From contig JAGAPA010000079.1 of assembly GCA_017623455.1 (NCBI GenBank), positions 116,421-180,420 of the forward strand: 64,000 nt of DNA. Reading direction: 5' to 3'. The stretch comes from Clostridia bacterium (GTDB lineage: Bacteria; Bacillota; Clostridia; Christensenellales; Pumilibacteraceae). Every line of letters starts with the position of its first letter. Within the stretch, counting starts at the first letter, position 1. Both the position numbers and the translations under genes were made by a program. Positions 21,958 through 31,625 of the stretch are shown in pieces. The notes beneath the pieces are model-generated. The model saw nothing but the letters and a program-made list of their open reading frames with translations. It was not told the DNA's origin and ran no database searches.

Positions 21958-24828
21958 ATGTCAATAAAAACTTATGCTTTAGATAAAAATTGGTCTATAG
22001 CCACCGATCCCCAAAACGTGGGAATAAACGATAATTGGCAAAATGCAATACAAGAGAGTTGTATTCCTGCTTTCGTGCCTTCTATTATTCAGCAATTTTT
22101 TCCAGCTTATCACGGTGTTGCATGGTACTGGAACACGTTTAAAAACACGTTAAGTATGGGTAATGATAGGGTTTTATTACGCTTTGGTGGTGTGGATTAC
22201 AAGGCTACGGTATGGCTTAACGGCGTTTTATTAGGCTCTTACGAAGGTGGAGAAACTCCGTTTGAGTTTGACGTTACGGACTATTTGAAAGAAGATAATC
22301 TTCTTGCAGTGCGCGTTCTAAATCCTACTGATAAAATGATAGATGGAATGACGCTTATGTCTACTCCTCACCGCAATAAGGTTATGAAGCCGTCTGCAGG
22401 AAGTTGTCTAAATCACGGTGGTATTTGGTATGGCGTAACGCTTGAGTGTGTGCCTAAAGCGAGAATAAGCGATAAAATGCTTAGAGGGGACATAATGGGA
22501 AATCTTAACGCTTCGGTTTCGGTTTTATCTGAGTTTGACGGCGAAGAAAAAGCTAATCTCTCACTTACCGTATACGAAAAGATTGGAACAAATGCAATCC
22601 GTGCGCAAAAAGATATAGATATTAGCATTCAAAAAGGCGAAAATAATTTCGAGCTTGCAACTTTTGTCGAACAAGTGGAGCTTTGGGATTGCGATAATCC
22701 GTATTTGTATACGGTGGAAATAATACTAAAAGGCAAAGATTTCGAGCATAAATATAAGCAATCGTTTGGATTTAGAGAGTTTTGCGTAAAGGACGGTTAT
22801 TTCTATCTTAACGGTAAAAAGATTTTCATAAAGTCTGCGCATAGTGGAAATGCTTTCCCGATAGGACAAGGTTTTCCCGTGCATCCAGGACAAGTTAGAC
22901 AGGATTTTGTGTATGCAAAGGCTTGCGGATTTAATATGCTAAGAGCAATTGCAGGATTATTCCGTCCCGAACAACTCGATATTGCCGACGAATTGGGATT
23001 GCTAGTATACGAAGAAAGTTTCGCGTCTTGGTGTGTGGCTTATTCACAATGGAATTTTTGGAATAGTAGGGAAGAATTTGAGCAAATCCGTGCGGAAAGA
23101 GCGGTTACCGATATGCCGATAGATAATATTGAAAATATAGTTCAGCGTTGGAAAAACTCCAATACGTGTATGATAAATCGTGACAAAAATCATACTTGCG
23201 TAGTGGTTTGGGGACTTTTGAACGAAACGCTTCACAACGATATTTTCTATACTGCGGTAGATTATATCAAAGAGTTAAGGGCAATTGATAAAACTAGACT
23301 TGTCCTTCTCAACAGTGGAAGATTTGATTATGATCATTCGATAGGTTCAGCAAGCAATCCTTACTCTGAAGACTGGGAAAATCTTTTGGGAAGCGATGGC
23401 GACGAAACTCAAAATTATTATGGGAAGTTTAGGGACAGTGCAGGATATATCGCATCAACTCCAAATGCTGGCGATCACCACAGATACGCAGATGCGCCTC
23501 TTGACTACGAAACTTTTAAGTGGTATAGAGAACTTGGGAAAGATGCAAAGCTTCCTATCTTTCTTTCCGAGTTTGGAATTGGCTCACTTTTTAACGTAAT
23601 AGAAGAGTATAAACATTTTATGCAACACGGTTACAGTATGGAGCTTGACGATAGCTCGTGGCTAAAACTTCAGGGCGATGCCCTAGAAAGAGATTGGGAA
23701 AGACTTGGACTTAAAAAAGTTTTTCCGTTTGCAGAAAGTTTTTTGAAAGAAAGTCAGCGCAAAAACGCGAAAGAGCGCAAAAATTTGTTCGATATGTTAA
23801 GGTCGAATAACAATCTTTCGGGATATTCGCTTACAGGACTTTTAGACCACGGAATGTGTGGCGAAGGGCTGTGGTCGTATTGGCGCAGATTTAAGCCCGA
23901 GATGTTCGACGCAGTATCCGACGGCTGGGCAAAGCTTAAGTTCTGTTTATTTCCACCGCGTTGTGTAAATGTTAACGAAGAGTTTGAGTTTGAAGTAGTG
24001 CTTGCAAACGACGGTGTGCTAAAGAGTGGGGAATATCACGCGTCTTTCGCTATTGTAGATGACGAAGGCACAGTTGCAACTTTTGATAAAACGTTCGAGC
24101 TTGACGGCAACGATTTTGCTACTCACGTAACAACCGAAAAATGCGCGGTAAGCAAAGTGGGAACGTATAAAATACTTGCAACTTTACAAGAGGGTTCACC
24201 TGCCGGCTACGAAACGGAATTTTATGCAATAGACGCGCCTAAAAAAGTTGACGCGTCCGCAAAATTTGTTAATCTTGATTGCGAACTTGAAAGCCTTCTT
24301 ATTCAAAACGGTGTAAAAAATGAAGATAACGACGTTATTGTCGCAGGCAATGTTAATTCAAAAGAAGTAAGCGAACTTATTAAAAAAGCAAAAGCCGGTG
24401 CAACGGTTGCGTTTGTTGATGTAAATACGTTTAACGGTAAAGACAATGAGAGTTTGCTCGCGCTAAGAGAAATTATTCCCGACCTTACCGTGTTTGACGG
24501 TAGAGATTGGTTGTATCACAAAGAGCTTGTAATTGCAAACAACGAAGTATTTGACGGGCTTGGTAAAAAAATTGTCGATCTCGACGTGTTTATCGAATGT
24601 TTTCCACACGTCGTATTCAAAACAAACGAAACGCCAAACGACGTAATCTGCCCGGGTTTTCAAACAGGATATCATATAGAGCGTAATGCTTACGGGCTCT
24701 ATCACGCGATAGAAGGCTTTAAGGTGGGTAAAGGTATGATATATCTCTTTGCTTTCCCACTTAAAAGATGCGGAACTTTTGATAGGCTTTTTATGAATTT
24801 TGTACAGTATTTAACCAAACGTATTTAA
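21958..24828 (+). CDS. Glycoside hydrolase family 2 enzyme
   Basis: A 956-residue GH2-type enzyme. The N-terminal sugar-binding domain is marked by LRFGGVDYKATVWLNGVLLGSYEGGETPFEFDVT near 75-110, split by an Ig-like domain, then the TIM barrel (GFREFCVKDGYFYLNGKKIF). The acid/base Glu423 is in WGLLNE and the probable nucleophile Glu538 in PIFLSEFG. The barrel sequence departs from classic beta-galactosidases, so the specificity (galactosidase, mannosidase or glucuronidase-like) is open. No signal peptide, hence probably cytosolic and acting on imported oligosaccharides. TATAAT at 21920-21925 and AAAAGGAG before the ATG support its own transcription. Confidence 0.85.
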   Translation: MSIKTYALDKNWSIATDPQNVGINDNWQNAIQESCIPAFVPSIIQQFFPAYHGVAWYWNTFKNTLSMGNDRVLLRFGGVDYKATVWLNGVLLGSYEGGETPFEFDVTDYLKEDNLLAVRVLNPTDKMIDGMTLMSTPHRNKVMKPSAGSCLNHGGIWYGVTLECVPKARISDKMLRGDIMGNLNASVSVLSEFDGEEKANLSLTVYEKIGTNAIRAQKDIDISIQKGENNFELATFVEQVELWDCDNPYLYTVEIILKGKDFEHKYKQSFGFREFCVKDGYFYLNGKKIFIKSAHSGNAFPIGQGFPVHPGQVRQDFVYAKACGFNMLRAIAGLFRPEQLDIADELGLLVYEESFASWCVAYSQWNFWNSREEFEQIRAERAVTDMPIDNIENIVQRWKNSNTCMINRDKNHTCVVVWGLLNETLHNDIFYTAVDYIKELRAIDKTRLVLLNSGRFDYDHSIGSASNPYSEDWENLLGSDGDETQNYYGKFRDSAGYIASTPNAGDHHRYADAPLDYETFKWYRELGKDAKLPIFLSEFGIGSLFNVIEEYKHFMQHGYSMELDDSSWLKLQGDALERDWERLGLKKVFPFAESFLKESQRKNAKERKNLFDMLRSNNNLSGYSLTGLLDHGMCGEGLWSYWRRFKPEMFDAVSDGWAKLKFCLFPPRCVNVNEEFEFEVVLANDGVLKSGEYHASFAIVDDEGTVATFDKTFELDGNDFATHVTTEKCAVSKVGTYKILATLQEGSPAGYETEFYAIDAPKKVDASAKFVNLDCELESLLIQNGVKNEDNDVIVAGNVNSKEVSELIKKAKAGATVAFVDVNTFNGKDNESLLALREIIPDLTVFDGRDWLYHKELVIANNEVFDGLGKKIVDLDVFIECFPHVVFKTNETPNDVICPGFQTGYHIERNAYGLYHAIEGFKVGKGMIYLFAFPLKRCGTFDRLFMNFVQYLTKRI

Positions 24829-24855
24829 CTTTTTGATACGTTCTTCTAAAAATTA

Positions 24856-24902
24856 AAGCGACAAATCTGCTAAAAACAAAGGTAGGATTGTCGCTTTTTT
24901 TC
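24856..24902 (+). terminator. Terminator after the GH2 gene
   Basis: AAGCGACAA and TTGTCGCTT form a 9-bp stem followed by TTTTTT. Confidence 0.85.
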
Positions 24903-24956
24903 ACATCCTTTACCTTTTGTTAGTATAATGACAAGAGAAAAGGGGGAGAGAAAAAA

Positions 24957-26033
24957 ATGACGGTAGCTTTAATTTTTGGTGGAAAATCTTCTGAACATTC
25001 CGTGTCCGTTGCAACGGCAACGCTGACGTTTGACGCGCTAAATAGCAAATATGACGTAATACCCGTGTATATCGACAAGAACGGCGTGTGGAGAAAGGGA
25101 AAAAAGAACGTAAAGCCTACGTTAAAAAAGCTTAGGAAAGGGAAAAAAGTCAGACTTGGTTTTTCTTCGCCATACCTTTATTGCGGACTGAAAAAAATAA
25201 GGATAGATTGCGCGTTTTTGTGTTTGCACGGAGCAAACGGCGAAGACGGAACGGTTCAGGGAGCGTTGAAGCTTGCGTCTATTCCGTTTACGGGCTGTGA
25301 CGTAACGGCAAGCTCTGTAGGAATGGATAAAATTTTTGCTAAAGACGTATTTGTTGCAAACAAACTTCCGTGTATAAAGCATATAAGTATAACGAAAGAA
25401 GAGTACGTCAACAGACAATTTGTCGCAAAATCACGCATACGTATGCTTGGTTATCCCGTAATAATAAAGCCGGCAAATGCTGGAAGCAGTATAGGAATAA
25501 GTATTGCAAAAAGTTCTAAGAGCGTTGACAGAGCGCTTGAAACGGCGTTTAGGTACGACAACAGAATAATAGTCGAAAAAGCGCTTACGGATTTTAGGGA
25601 GTTTAACTGCGCCGTAATAAAGAGCGAAGAACGGTTTTATGTTTCCGATATAGAAGAGCCGTACAAAAAGGGTGAGATACTCGACTATATCGACAAATAT
25701 TCTGATTCCGGAACGCTGAGAGAGCGGAATATCCCTGCAAAAATAGACAAAGAGATTGCCGAAAACATAAGAGAACTCGCGCTAAAAACCTTTAGGGTGC
25801 TAAATTGTTCGGGCGTTGCGCGTATTGATTTTTTACAAAGTAGCGACGGAACTCTTTACGTAAATGAGATAAACACTATTCCGGGGTCGATGGCGTTTTA
25901 TCTGTTTGTATGCGATCCCATCTCACCCGAAAGATTGTGCGAGCTGTTGATTGACGATGCGCTGTATAACCATAAGAGGAGAGAAGAATTAAGCTACACG
26001 TACCAAAGTGAAATATTTGCTACCAAATCTTAG
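24957..26033 (+). CDS. ddl: D-alanine--D-alanine ligase
   Basis: ATP-grasp enzyme that makes the D-Ala-D-Ala end of the peptidoglycan stem peptide. The N-terminus VALIFGGKSSEHSVSVATA, the centre CLHGANGEDGTVQGAL, YPVIIKPANAGSSIGIS, and the metal-binding C-terminal part ARIDFLQSSDGTLYVNEINTIPGSMAFYLF are all diagnostic. 358 residues is normal. The tyrosine of the DKY motif near 240 is retained, which favours D-Ala over D-lactate ligation by comparison with known Ddl enzymes. GGGGGAG precedes the ATG. It is not next to other cell-wall genes here. Confidence 0.95.
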   Translation: MTVALIFGGKSSEHSVSVATATLTFDALNSKYDVIPVYIDKNGVWRKGKKNVKPTLKKLRKGKKVRLGFSSPYLYCGLKKIRIDCAFLCLHGANGEDGTVQGALKLASIPFTGCDVTASSVGMDKIFAKDVFVANKLPCIKHISITKEEYVNRQFVAKSRIRMLGYPVIIKPANAGSSIGISIAKSSKSVDRALETAFRYDNRIIVEKALTDFREFNCAVIKSEERFYVSDIEEPYKKGEILDYIDKYSDSGTLRERNIPAKIDKEIAENIRELALKTFRVLNCSGVARIDFLQSSDGTLYVNEINTIPGSMAFYLFVCDPISPERLCELLIDDALYNHKRREELSYTYQSEIFATKS

Positions 26034-26065
26034 CAAAATCTTTGCGAATAACCTTTGATTAATTA

Positions 26066-26094
26066 TTGACTTAATTTCTCATGTGTGCTAAACT
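26066..26094 (+). promoter_or_regulatory. Promoter of icd
   Basis: TTGACT at 26066-26071 and TAAACT at 26089-26094, 17 bases apart, 30 bases before the start. Confidence 0.7.
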
Positions 26095-26124
26095 ATACCC
26101 GAAAATAATTTTTCGGAGGCAGTT

Positions 26125-27327
26125 ATGGCAAAGATTACTTACAAAACCCCCATTGTAGAAATGCAGGGCGATGAAATGACCAGAATTTTGTGGGATAAGA
26201 TTAAGCAGTATTTGATAGAACCGTTTGTAGAGCTTAACGTAGATTATTACGATCTTGGGCTTGTAAACAGAGAAAACACAAAGGATCAGGTAACTATTGA
26301 CGCTGCAAACGCAATCAAAAAATATCACGTTGGCGTAAAGTGCGCCACTATCACTCCAAATGCTCAAAGAGTAACCGAGTATAATCTTTCTAAGATGTGG
26401 CTTTCGCCAAACGGAACAATAAGAGCTATATTGGACGGAACGGTTTTCCGCGCACCCGTGCTTGCTAACGGTATTAAACCTTTCGTTCCCGGCTGGAAAA
26501 AACCGATAACCGTTGCCCGTCACGCATACGGCGATATCTATAAAAACAGCGAGCTTATAGTGGATAGCGAAGCAACCGCGTTTTTGAAGGTCGAGTACAA
26601 GGATGGAAGGGTAGAAGAAAAGAAGATTGCAGACTTTAACGGTAAAGGCGTGCTTCAAGGCGTTCACAACTTGGATAAATCTATTTCTTCATTTGCCCGT
26701 TCTTGCTTTAATTACGCGCTTGACGTAAAGCAGGACTTGTGGTTTGCAACAAAAGACACTATTTCCAAGCAATACGACCACACCTTCAAGGATATCTTTG
26801 CTGAAATTTTTGAAAACGAATACAAGGAAAAGTTTGAAAAAGCAGGCATTACGTATATGTACACGCTCATCGACGACGCTGTTGCAAGAATTATGCGTAG
26901 CGAGGGCGGAATTGTTTGGGCGCTTAAAAACTACGACGGCGACGTAATGAGCGATATGGTAGCGTCAGCGTTCGGTTCTCTTGCAATGATGACAAGCGTG
27001 CTCGTTTCTCCTGACGGAAACTACGAGTACGAAGCTGCTCACGGCACTGTAACCAGACATTATTACAAGTATCTTAAGGGCGAAAAAACGTCCACAAACC
27101 CCGTAGCTACTATTTTCGCTTGGAGTGGCGCGCTTAGAAAGAGAGGCGAGAGCGAGGACAACAAGGAGCTTATTGCTTTTGCCGACAAGCTCGAAAAAGC
27201 AACGGTTGGAACTATCGAAGCGGGTTATATGACAAAGGATTTAACTTCGCTGTTTAGCAAAGAGGGTGTAACAGTTCACGCGCTTGATTCCGAAGAATTC
27301 TTGCAGGCAATTGCAAGCAGAATGTAA
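26125..27327 (+). CDS. icd: NADP-type isocitrate dehydrogenase, eukaryote-like (type II)
   Basis: Oxidatively decarboxylates isocitrate to 2-oxoglutarate. 400 residues close to the eukaryotic/mitochondrial IDH subfamily: [54 protein letters not shown], then [24 protein letters not shown] and the cofactor-binding [11 protein letters not shown]. This differs from the Bacillus-type Icd. It is a single-gene unit with its own promoter and terminator; no citrate synthase or aconitase is in the window. It would supply 2-oxoglutarate for glutamate, proline and glutamine synthesis. Confidence 0.95.
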   Translation: MAKITYKTPIVEMQGDEMTRILWDKIKQYLIEPFVELNVDYYDLGLVNRENTKDQVTIDAANAIKKYHVGVKCATITPNAQRVTEYNLSKMWLSPNGTIRAILDGTVFRAPVLANGIKPFVPGWKKPITVARHAYGDIYKNSELIVDSEATAFLKVEYKDGRVEEKKIADFNGKGVLQGVHNLDKSISSFARSCFNYALDVKQDLWFATKDTISKQYDHTFKDIFAEIFENEYKEKFEKAGITYMYTLIDDAVARIMRSEGGIVWALKNYDGDVMSDMVASAFGSLAMMTSVLVSPDGNYEYEAAHGTVTRHYYKYLKGEKTSTNPVATIFAWSGALRKRGESEDNKELIAFADKLEKATVGTIEAGYMTKDLTSLFSKEGVTVHALDSEEFLQAIASRM

Positions 27328-27337
27328 AAATAATAAG

Positions 27338-27372
27338 CATACCGAGTTAATATAAAATTCGGTATGTTTTTA
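27338..27372 (+). terminator. Terminator of icd
   Basis: CATACCGA and TCGGTATG form a stem followed by TTTTTATT, 11 bases after the stop. Confidence 0.85.
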
Positions 27373-27411
27373 TTATAATAAAAAAACGCACACATAAACT
27401 AATATTTTGCA

Positions 27412-27440
27412 TTGTCAAAATTATTTACGTGTGTTATTAT
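27412..27440 (+). promoter_or_regulatory. Promoter of the GH36 gene
   Basis: TTGTCA at 27412-27417 and TATTAT at 27435-27440, 17 bases apart; TTGGAGAAA precedes the start at 27476. Confidence 0.65.
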
Positions 27441-27475
27441 ATAAAAGATAAAAAATATTTTATTGGAGAAAATGC

Positions 27476-29578
27476 ATGATTAGATATTTTAGTGACAAAC
27501 AACTTTTTATACTTGAAACACAGTCGTCAACTTACGCGTTTGCGTTAAACGATCATGACGCGCCAATGAGCGTATATTACGGCGCAAAGCTTTTCAGTCC
27601 CGAGGATTTGGAACTTATTGGTGCGGATAAAATGGACGGTTACAGATTCAGAGAGTATACAAAAATGTTTAAGTACCGCCACGAATACTCAACTTACGAG
27701 CGCGGTGTGTACGACGAAGAAGCTCTAAAAATAAGATATAGCGACGGAGTAAGCGACGTTGATCTTGTTTACGATTGCCATGAAATAAAAGGCAACACCT
27801 TATTACTTACCCTAAAAGACGAAGTTTATTCGCTTAAGGTTGTTTTAACGTACGAGGTTTTCGAAAATTTCGATATGATAAAACGTTACGCAACGATTAT
27901 AAACAACGGTAATAAGCTTAGTATTGAGAAGTGCTTGTCTGCAACTTTCTATCTTCCAAACGGTAATTATATCTCCAATACGTTTGCAGGAAACTGGGCA
28001 AAAGAGTTTACTAAGGTAACAACCGAAATAACCGAAGGCAAGGTGGTTTACGAAACAAGACGAGGTGTAACAAGCGGGCCGCATTTCGTACCTTTTGTAT
28101 CCATTACCGATAAGCAAAATCCGGCAACAGAAAATCGGGGAAGTGTGTACTTTGCATCGCTTGCCTATAGCGGAAACTTCAAAACAGTTCTAGAGAAAAA
28201 CCACGCAGGAACTGTAAAGATTGCAATGGGAATAAACGATTTTGACACAGTCTTCTCGCTAGATAAAAACGAGAGCTTTACCACGCCCGACGTTTATATT
28301 GGTTACGTTGACGGTGGTTATAATAAGATGAGTGAAAAGCTGTACGATTTACAGTTTGATTATTTGTGTCCAAGAGGTAATATAGACAAGCCGTTCCCCA
28401 TTATTTACAATTCTTGGTATCCGTACTTGTTTGACGTAAACGAGGAAAAATTGCTTGCCCTCATTCCCAAAATTAAAGAAATTGGTGCGGAATTATTTGT
28501 TATTGACGACGGTTGGTTTACAAACAGAGTGGACGACAGACGCGCGCTTGGTGATTGGCAGGCTTGTAAAAAGCGTTTTCCTAACGGTCTTGGCATAATT
28601 TCGGATAAAGCGCACGAAGCAGGACTTTTGTTCGGTCTTTGGGTAGAGCCTGAAATGATAAACGAGGATAGCGAGCTTTACGCGCTCCACCCGGATTGGG
28701 TACTAAAGTACGAAACTCGCCCCATGAGCAAAATGCGTACCCAAATGGTTTTGGATATCACCAAACCCGAGGTTTACGAATTTTGTAAAAATATGCTCGA
28801 CAGAGTAATAACCGAGTATAAGCTCGACTACTTAAAGTGGGATATGAACAGGTATATCGCCGAAACAGGTAAGGATAGCGACTTTTTTGTAAAGTACACG
28901 CAAGCATTGTGGGGGCTTTATAAGCATATCCGCTATACCTATCCCACGTTGCTTATCGAAAACTGCGCTCACGGCGGAGCAAGAAGCGATTACGGTATGA
29001 TGCCGTATTCTGACAGAATAAATCGAAGCGACAACTCTGATCCTGTGGACGTGCTAAAGCTTCACGAAGGATTTTCCACGTACATTTTGCCTCGTTATGC
29101 AGGAGGTGCTGGCAACGTTGCAACCTCGCCCAACGGACAAAACGGAAGAGTTACACCTCTTAAGTTCCGCGCGCATTTGGGTATGACGGGTTCTATGAGT
29201 GTAGGCTTTGATCTTCTTACCGCAAAAAAAGAGGATATCGAGGGAATAAAAGAGTATATCAAGTACTACAAAACTATTCGTCCAATGCTTCATTCTTCAT
29301 ACCTTTACCGCCTTTCTTCCGTTCTTGATAACGGAGTTGCAGTCTGGCAGTACACGGCAAGGGATAGAAGCAAAGCAGTAGTGTTCATTTTTGCTCACGG
29401 CGTCAGATGGGGCGAAGGCTTGGATAATATCAAGCTTGTCGGCTTAAAGCCCCATGCTCGCTATGAAATAAACGGTAAAACTTATAGTGGCGATACGCTT
29501 ATGAAGTACGGACATAATATTCGTAAGCCCGGTGGCGATTATTACAGCGAAATAATTGAAGTAACCGAGATAAAATAA
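27476..29578 (+). CDS. Alpha-galactosidase, glycoside hydrolase family 36
   Basis: Removes terminal alpha-galactose from raffinose-type sugars or galactomannan fragments. 700 residues with the GH36 order: N-terminal beta-sandwich (about 1-290), then the (beta/alpha)8 barrel with NSWYPYLFDVNEE, FVIDDGWF and LFGLWVEPEMINEDSELY. The nucleophile Asp456 is in YLKWDMNR and the acid/base is in RSDNSDP (about 519). ENCAHGGARSDYGMMPY is also typical. No signal peptide, so it is cytosolic. The downstream mutarotase, galactonate dehydratase and deoxygalactonokinase make galactose a likely product handled locally. Confidence 0.95.
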   Translation: MIRYFSDKQLFILETQSSTYAFALNDHDAPMSVYYGAKLFSPEDLELIGADKMDGYRFREYTKMFKYRHEYSTYERGVYDEEALKIRYSDGVSDVDLVYDCHEIKGNTLLLTLKDEVYSLKVVLTYEVFENFDMIKRYATIINNGNKLSIEKCLSATFYLPNGNYISNTFAGNWAKEFTKVTTEITEGKVVYETRRGVTSGPHFVPFVSITDKQNPATENRGSVYFASLAYSGNFKTVLEKNHAGTVKIAMGINDFDTVFSLDKNESFTTPDVYIGYVDGGYNKMSEKLYDLQFDYLCPRGNIDKPFPIIYNSWYPYLFDVNEEKLLALIPKIKEIGAELFVIDDGWFTNRVDDRRALGDWQACKKRFPNGLGIISDKAHEAGLLFGLWVEPEMINEDSELYALHPDWVLKYETRPMSKMRTQMVLDITKPEVYEFCKNMLDRVITEYKLDYLKWDMNRYIAETGKDSDFFVKYTQALWGLYKHIRYTYPTLLIENCAHGGARSDYGMMPYSDRINRSDNSDPVDVLKLHEGFSTYILPRYAGGAGNVATSPNGQNGRVTPLKFRAHLGMTGSMSVGFDLLTAKKEDIEGIKEYIKYYKTIRPMLHSSYLYRLSSVLDNGVAVWQYTARDRSKAVVFIFAHGVRWGEGLDNIKLVGLKPHARYEINGKTYSGDTLMKYGHNIRKPGGDYYSEIIEVTEIK

Positions 29579-29583
29579 CAAGC

Positions 29584-29623
29584 AAAAGCACGCTCTGAAA
29601 TTTTAGCTTCAGAGCGTGCTTTT
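29584..29623. terminator. Bidirectional terminator between GH36 and the AraC gene
   Basis: AAAAGCACGCTCTGA and TCAGAGCGTGCTTTT are perfectly complementary over 15 bp, between two convergent genes. Confidence 0.9.
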
Positions 29624-29663
29624 ATTGTTTATAATAAAAGTTTTGCGACGGAAAAAACGTCGG

Positions 29664-30506
29664 TTATATTTCTTGTTTATGTTCTTTTCTATACGCAGTT
29701 GGACGTGTTTTTACAAGAGAATTAAAGGATGCGGAAAAATGATGGGGATCGGAAAATCCTAACGACGTTGAAATATCTTCAATGCTGTTATTTGTGTTGA
29801 TTAGCATAATCATAGCAATACGTATCTTAGATTCTACGATATAGCGGTGGGGAGTAATACCGTAAGACTTTTTGAATGAGCGTACGATATGCTCTTTAGA
29901 AAAGTGGAATTTTTCCGCAAGATCGTCAAGCTTGATATTTTCCATGATGTGCAAATCTATATACCTTCTTATCTCGTCCTCCTTAGAGTCAATCATAAGC
30001 GAGTGATCCTTAAACTCGGATAAAAATTGCACAAGCTCAAAAAAGACTTTTGCAGTTTCTTTTTTATATTCTTCAGGATTGATATGTTTTTTGCACGTGT
30101 CCAGCATTTTTTGCATTATAGTGGAACAATCGGTGTTCTTAAAAACAGTAATGTCTGATATTCCGTAAATGTCTAAAAGCGATTTTGACAGCTCGCCCTC
30201 AAAGTTTATCCAAAGTCTTGCAAACTTGTTATCGGGATTAGAGTAGTATATCTGGTCTTTTCCTTCAAGCAATATAAAAGTATCACCGCTTTCCACCTTG
30301 TATACGGCTCTGTCCGATATAATTACGCCTGAGCCCGATATTACGTACTGAATACAGGAGGTATTGGAATTCATTCGTATCTGATAACACGGAGTATCTT
30401 CAAACGTTCTGCCATACAAAGAAACGAAAAACGGAAATTTATCGGCTGTTTCCGGCGCTCTGCAGATTTGCGCGGTTGTGGGGTATAAAAGTTCAACAAG
30501 GTTCAT
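29664..30506 (-). CDS. AraC-family transcriptional regulator
   Basis: 280 residues. The N-terminal half is a cupin-type ligand domain (SCIQYVISGSGVIISD, VESGDTFILLEGKDQIYY). The C-terminal 100 residues hold two helix-turn-helix motifs: KLDDLAEKFHFSKEHIVRSF and NSIEDISTSLGFSDPHHFSASF. It is divergent from the mutarotase-metallohydrolase-galactonate dehydratase operon, with 189 bases between them, so it probably responds to a sugar or sugar acid and controls that operon. Confidence 0.9.
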   Translation of the reverse strand: MNLVELLYPTTAQICRAPETADKFPFFVSLYGRTFEDTPCYQIRMNSNTSCIQYVISGSGVIISDRAVYKVESGDTFILLEGKDQIYYSNPDNKFARLWINFEGELSKSLLDIYGISDITVFKNTDCSTIMQKMLDTCKKHINPEEYKKETAKVFFELVQFLSEFKDHSLMIDSKEDEIRRYIDLHIMENIKLDDLAEKFHFSKEHIVRSFKKSYGITPHRYIVESKIRIAMIMLINTNNSIEDISTSLGFSDPHHFSASFNSLVKTRPTAYRKEHKQEI

Positions 30507-30537
30507 AATTTACTCCTGAATTTAGTGTGTTTTTTAT

Positions 30538-30567
30538 ATTGTAGTCAAATTTTCAACTAAAAGTCAA
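30538..30567 (-). promoter_or_regulatory. Promoter of the AraC gene
   Basis: On the minus strand TTGACT (30567-30562) and TACAAT (30543-30538) are 18 bases apart. GTTGAC and GTTGAAAATTTGAC around it are possible operator half-sites. Confidence 0.6.
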
Positions 30568-30640
30568 CTGTCTTTACCCTAAAAAATCAAAATATATCAA
30601 TTTTTATTCCCTAAAAAGCCAAAACAGTTTATTTTTTGTA

Positions 30641-30669
30641 TTGCGTTTTTGCAAACGTTATGATATACT
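30641..30669 (+). promoter_or_regulatory. Promoter of the mutarotase operon
   Basis: TTGCGT at 30641-30646 and TATACT at 30664-30669, 17 bases apart. TTTGCAAACG in the spacer is a short palindrome that a repressor could use. Confidence 0.6.
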
Positions 30670-30695
30670 GATAAAAAACGTAGCGGAGAATGTTT

Positions 30696-31625
30696 ATGGA
30701 TGAGATAATCGTGCTTGAAAGCGGAGGATATACCGCAAAAATAAACGCAACGAGAGGAGCAAATTGCTTTTCATTGGAGCATAGCGGTCACAACGCAAAA
30801 ATTTTACGCGAGCCTGACTACTCAAAACCTCTTGACAATCCGTTTTTGTATGGAGCGCCTATTTTGTTTCCGCAAAACAGAATAAGCGGAGGAAAGTTTG
30901 AGTTTGAGGGCAGAGTTTACGACTTTGGCATAAACGAAGAAAATACAAACTGTTATATTCACGGTGCGCTTCACGTTACGCCTTTTGCCGTTGTGGAAAA
31001 ACGCGAGAATTTTGTAAGGCTTGTGTATGAAAACGATGGTACGTATGTTGGATATCGCGACAAATTTGCAATCACGTGCACGTATTTTTTGAGCGAAAAC
31101 GGGCTTGAAACGGAGTGTAAAATCGATAATTTTTCGGCAAATAATCTTCCTGTATTGTTGGGTTTTCACACCACGTTTAATTTGCCTTTCATCATGTCAA
31201 GCAATAAGAACAACGTAAAAATAGGCGTTGATATAGGCGACGAGATAGAGCGTAATATGGCGGTGTACCTGCCGACAGGAAAAATATTGGAGTACGACCA
31301 AGTGTCCTCCGCGATAAAGAGTGGAGAATTTGTGTCCGACAAACCGATAAGCAGGCATTATAAAATAAACGCAGACGGACTTATTACGTTATACGACGAG
31401 AGTAAAAACGTTACGCTCGTATATGAAAACGACGAAAAGTACAAATTTAGACTCGTTTATAACGGAAACGCAGATAATTTTATTTGCATAGAACCTCAAA
31501 CGGGAATGGCAAACACCCCCAACTCGCCGTTCGGCAGAACTTATGCGGGCTTTGATTTTATTAAAAGCGGAGAGAGTAAAATTTACAAATCTAAAATCTA
31601 TATAAAGGAAGGTAAAATAAAATGA
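30696..31625 (+). CDS. Aldose 1-epimerase (mutarotase)-family protein
   Basis: About 309 residues of the galactose mutarotase-like superfamily: LESGGYTAKINATRGANCFSLEH at the start, APILFPQNRISGGKFEFEGRVYDF, the HGALH motif (active-site His region), and CIEPQTGMANTPNSPFG, which includes the catalytic Glu. I start it at the ATG at 30696 because GGAG ends eight bases upstream; the ATG at 30690 is too close to that site. It interconverts sugar anomers, which would feed galactose into oxidation or phosphorylation. It overlaps the next gene by four bases (ATGA). Confidence 0.85.
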   Translation: MDEIIVLESGGYTAKINATRGANCFSLEHSGHNAKILREPDYSKPLDNPFLYGAPILFPQNRISGGKFEFEGRVYDFGINEENTNCYIHGALHVTPFAVVEKRENFVRLVYENDGTYVGYRDKFAITCTYFLSENGLETECKIDNFSANNLPVLLGFHTTFNLPFIMSSNKNNVKIGVDIGDEIERNMAVYLPTGKILEYDQVSSAIKSGEFVSDKPISRHYKINADGLITLYDESKNVTLVYENDEKYKFRLVYNGNADNFICIEPQTGMANTPNSPFGRTYAGFDFIKSGESKIYKSKIYIKEGKIK

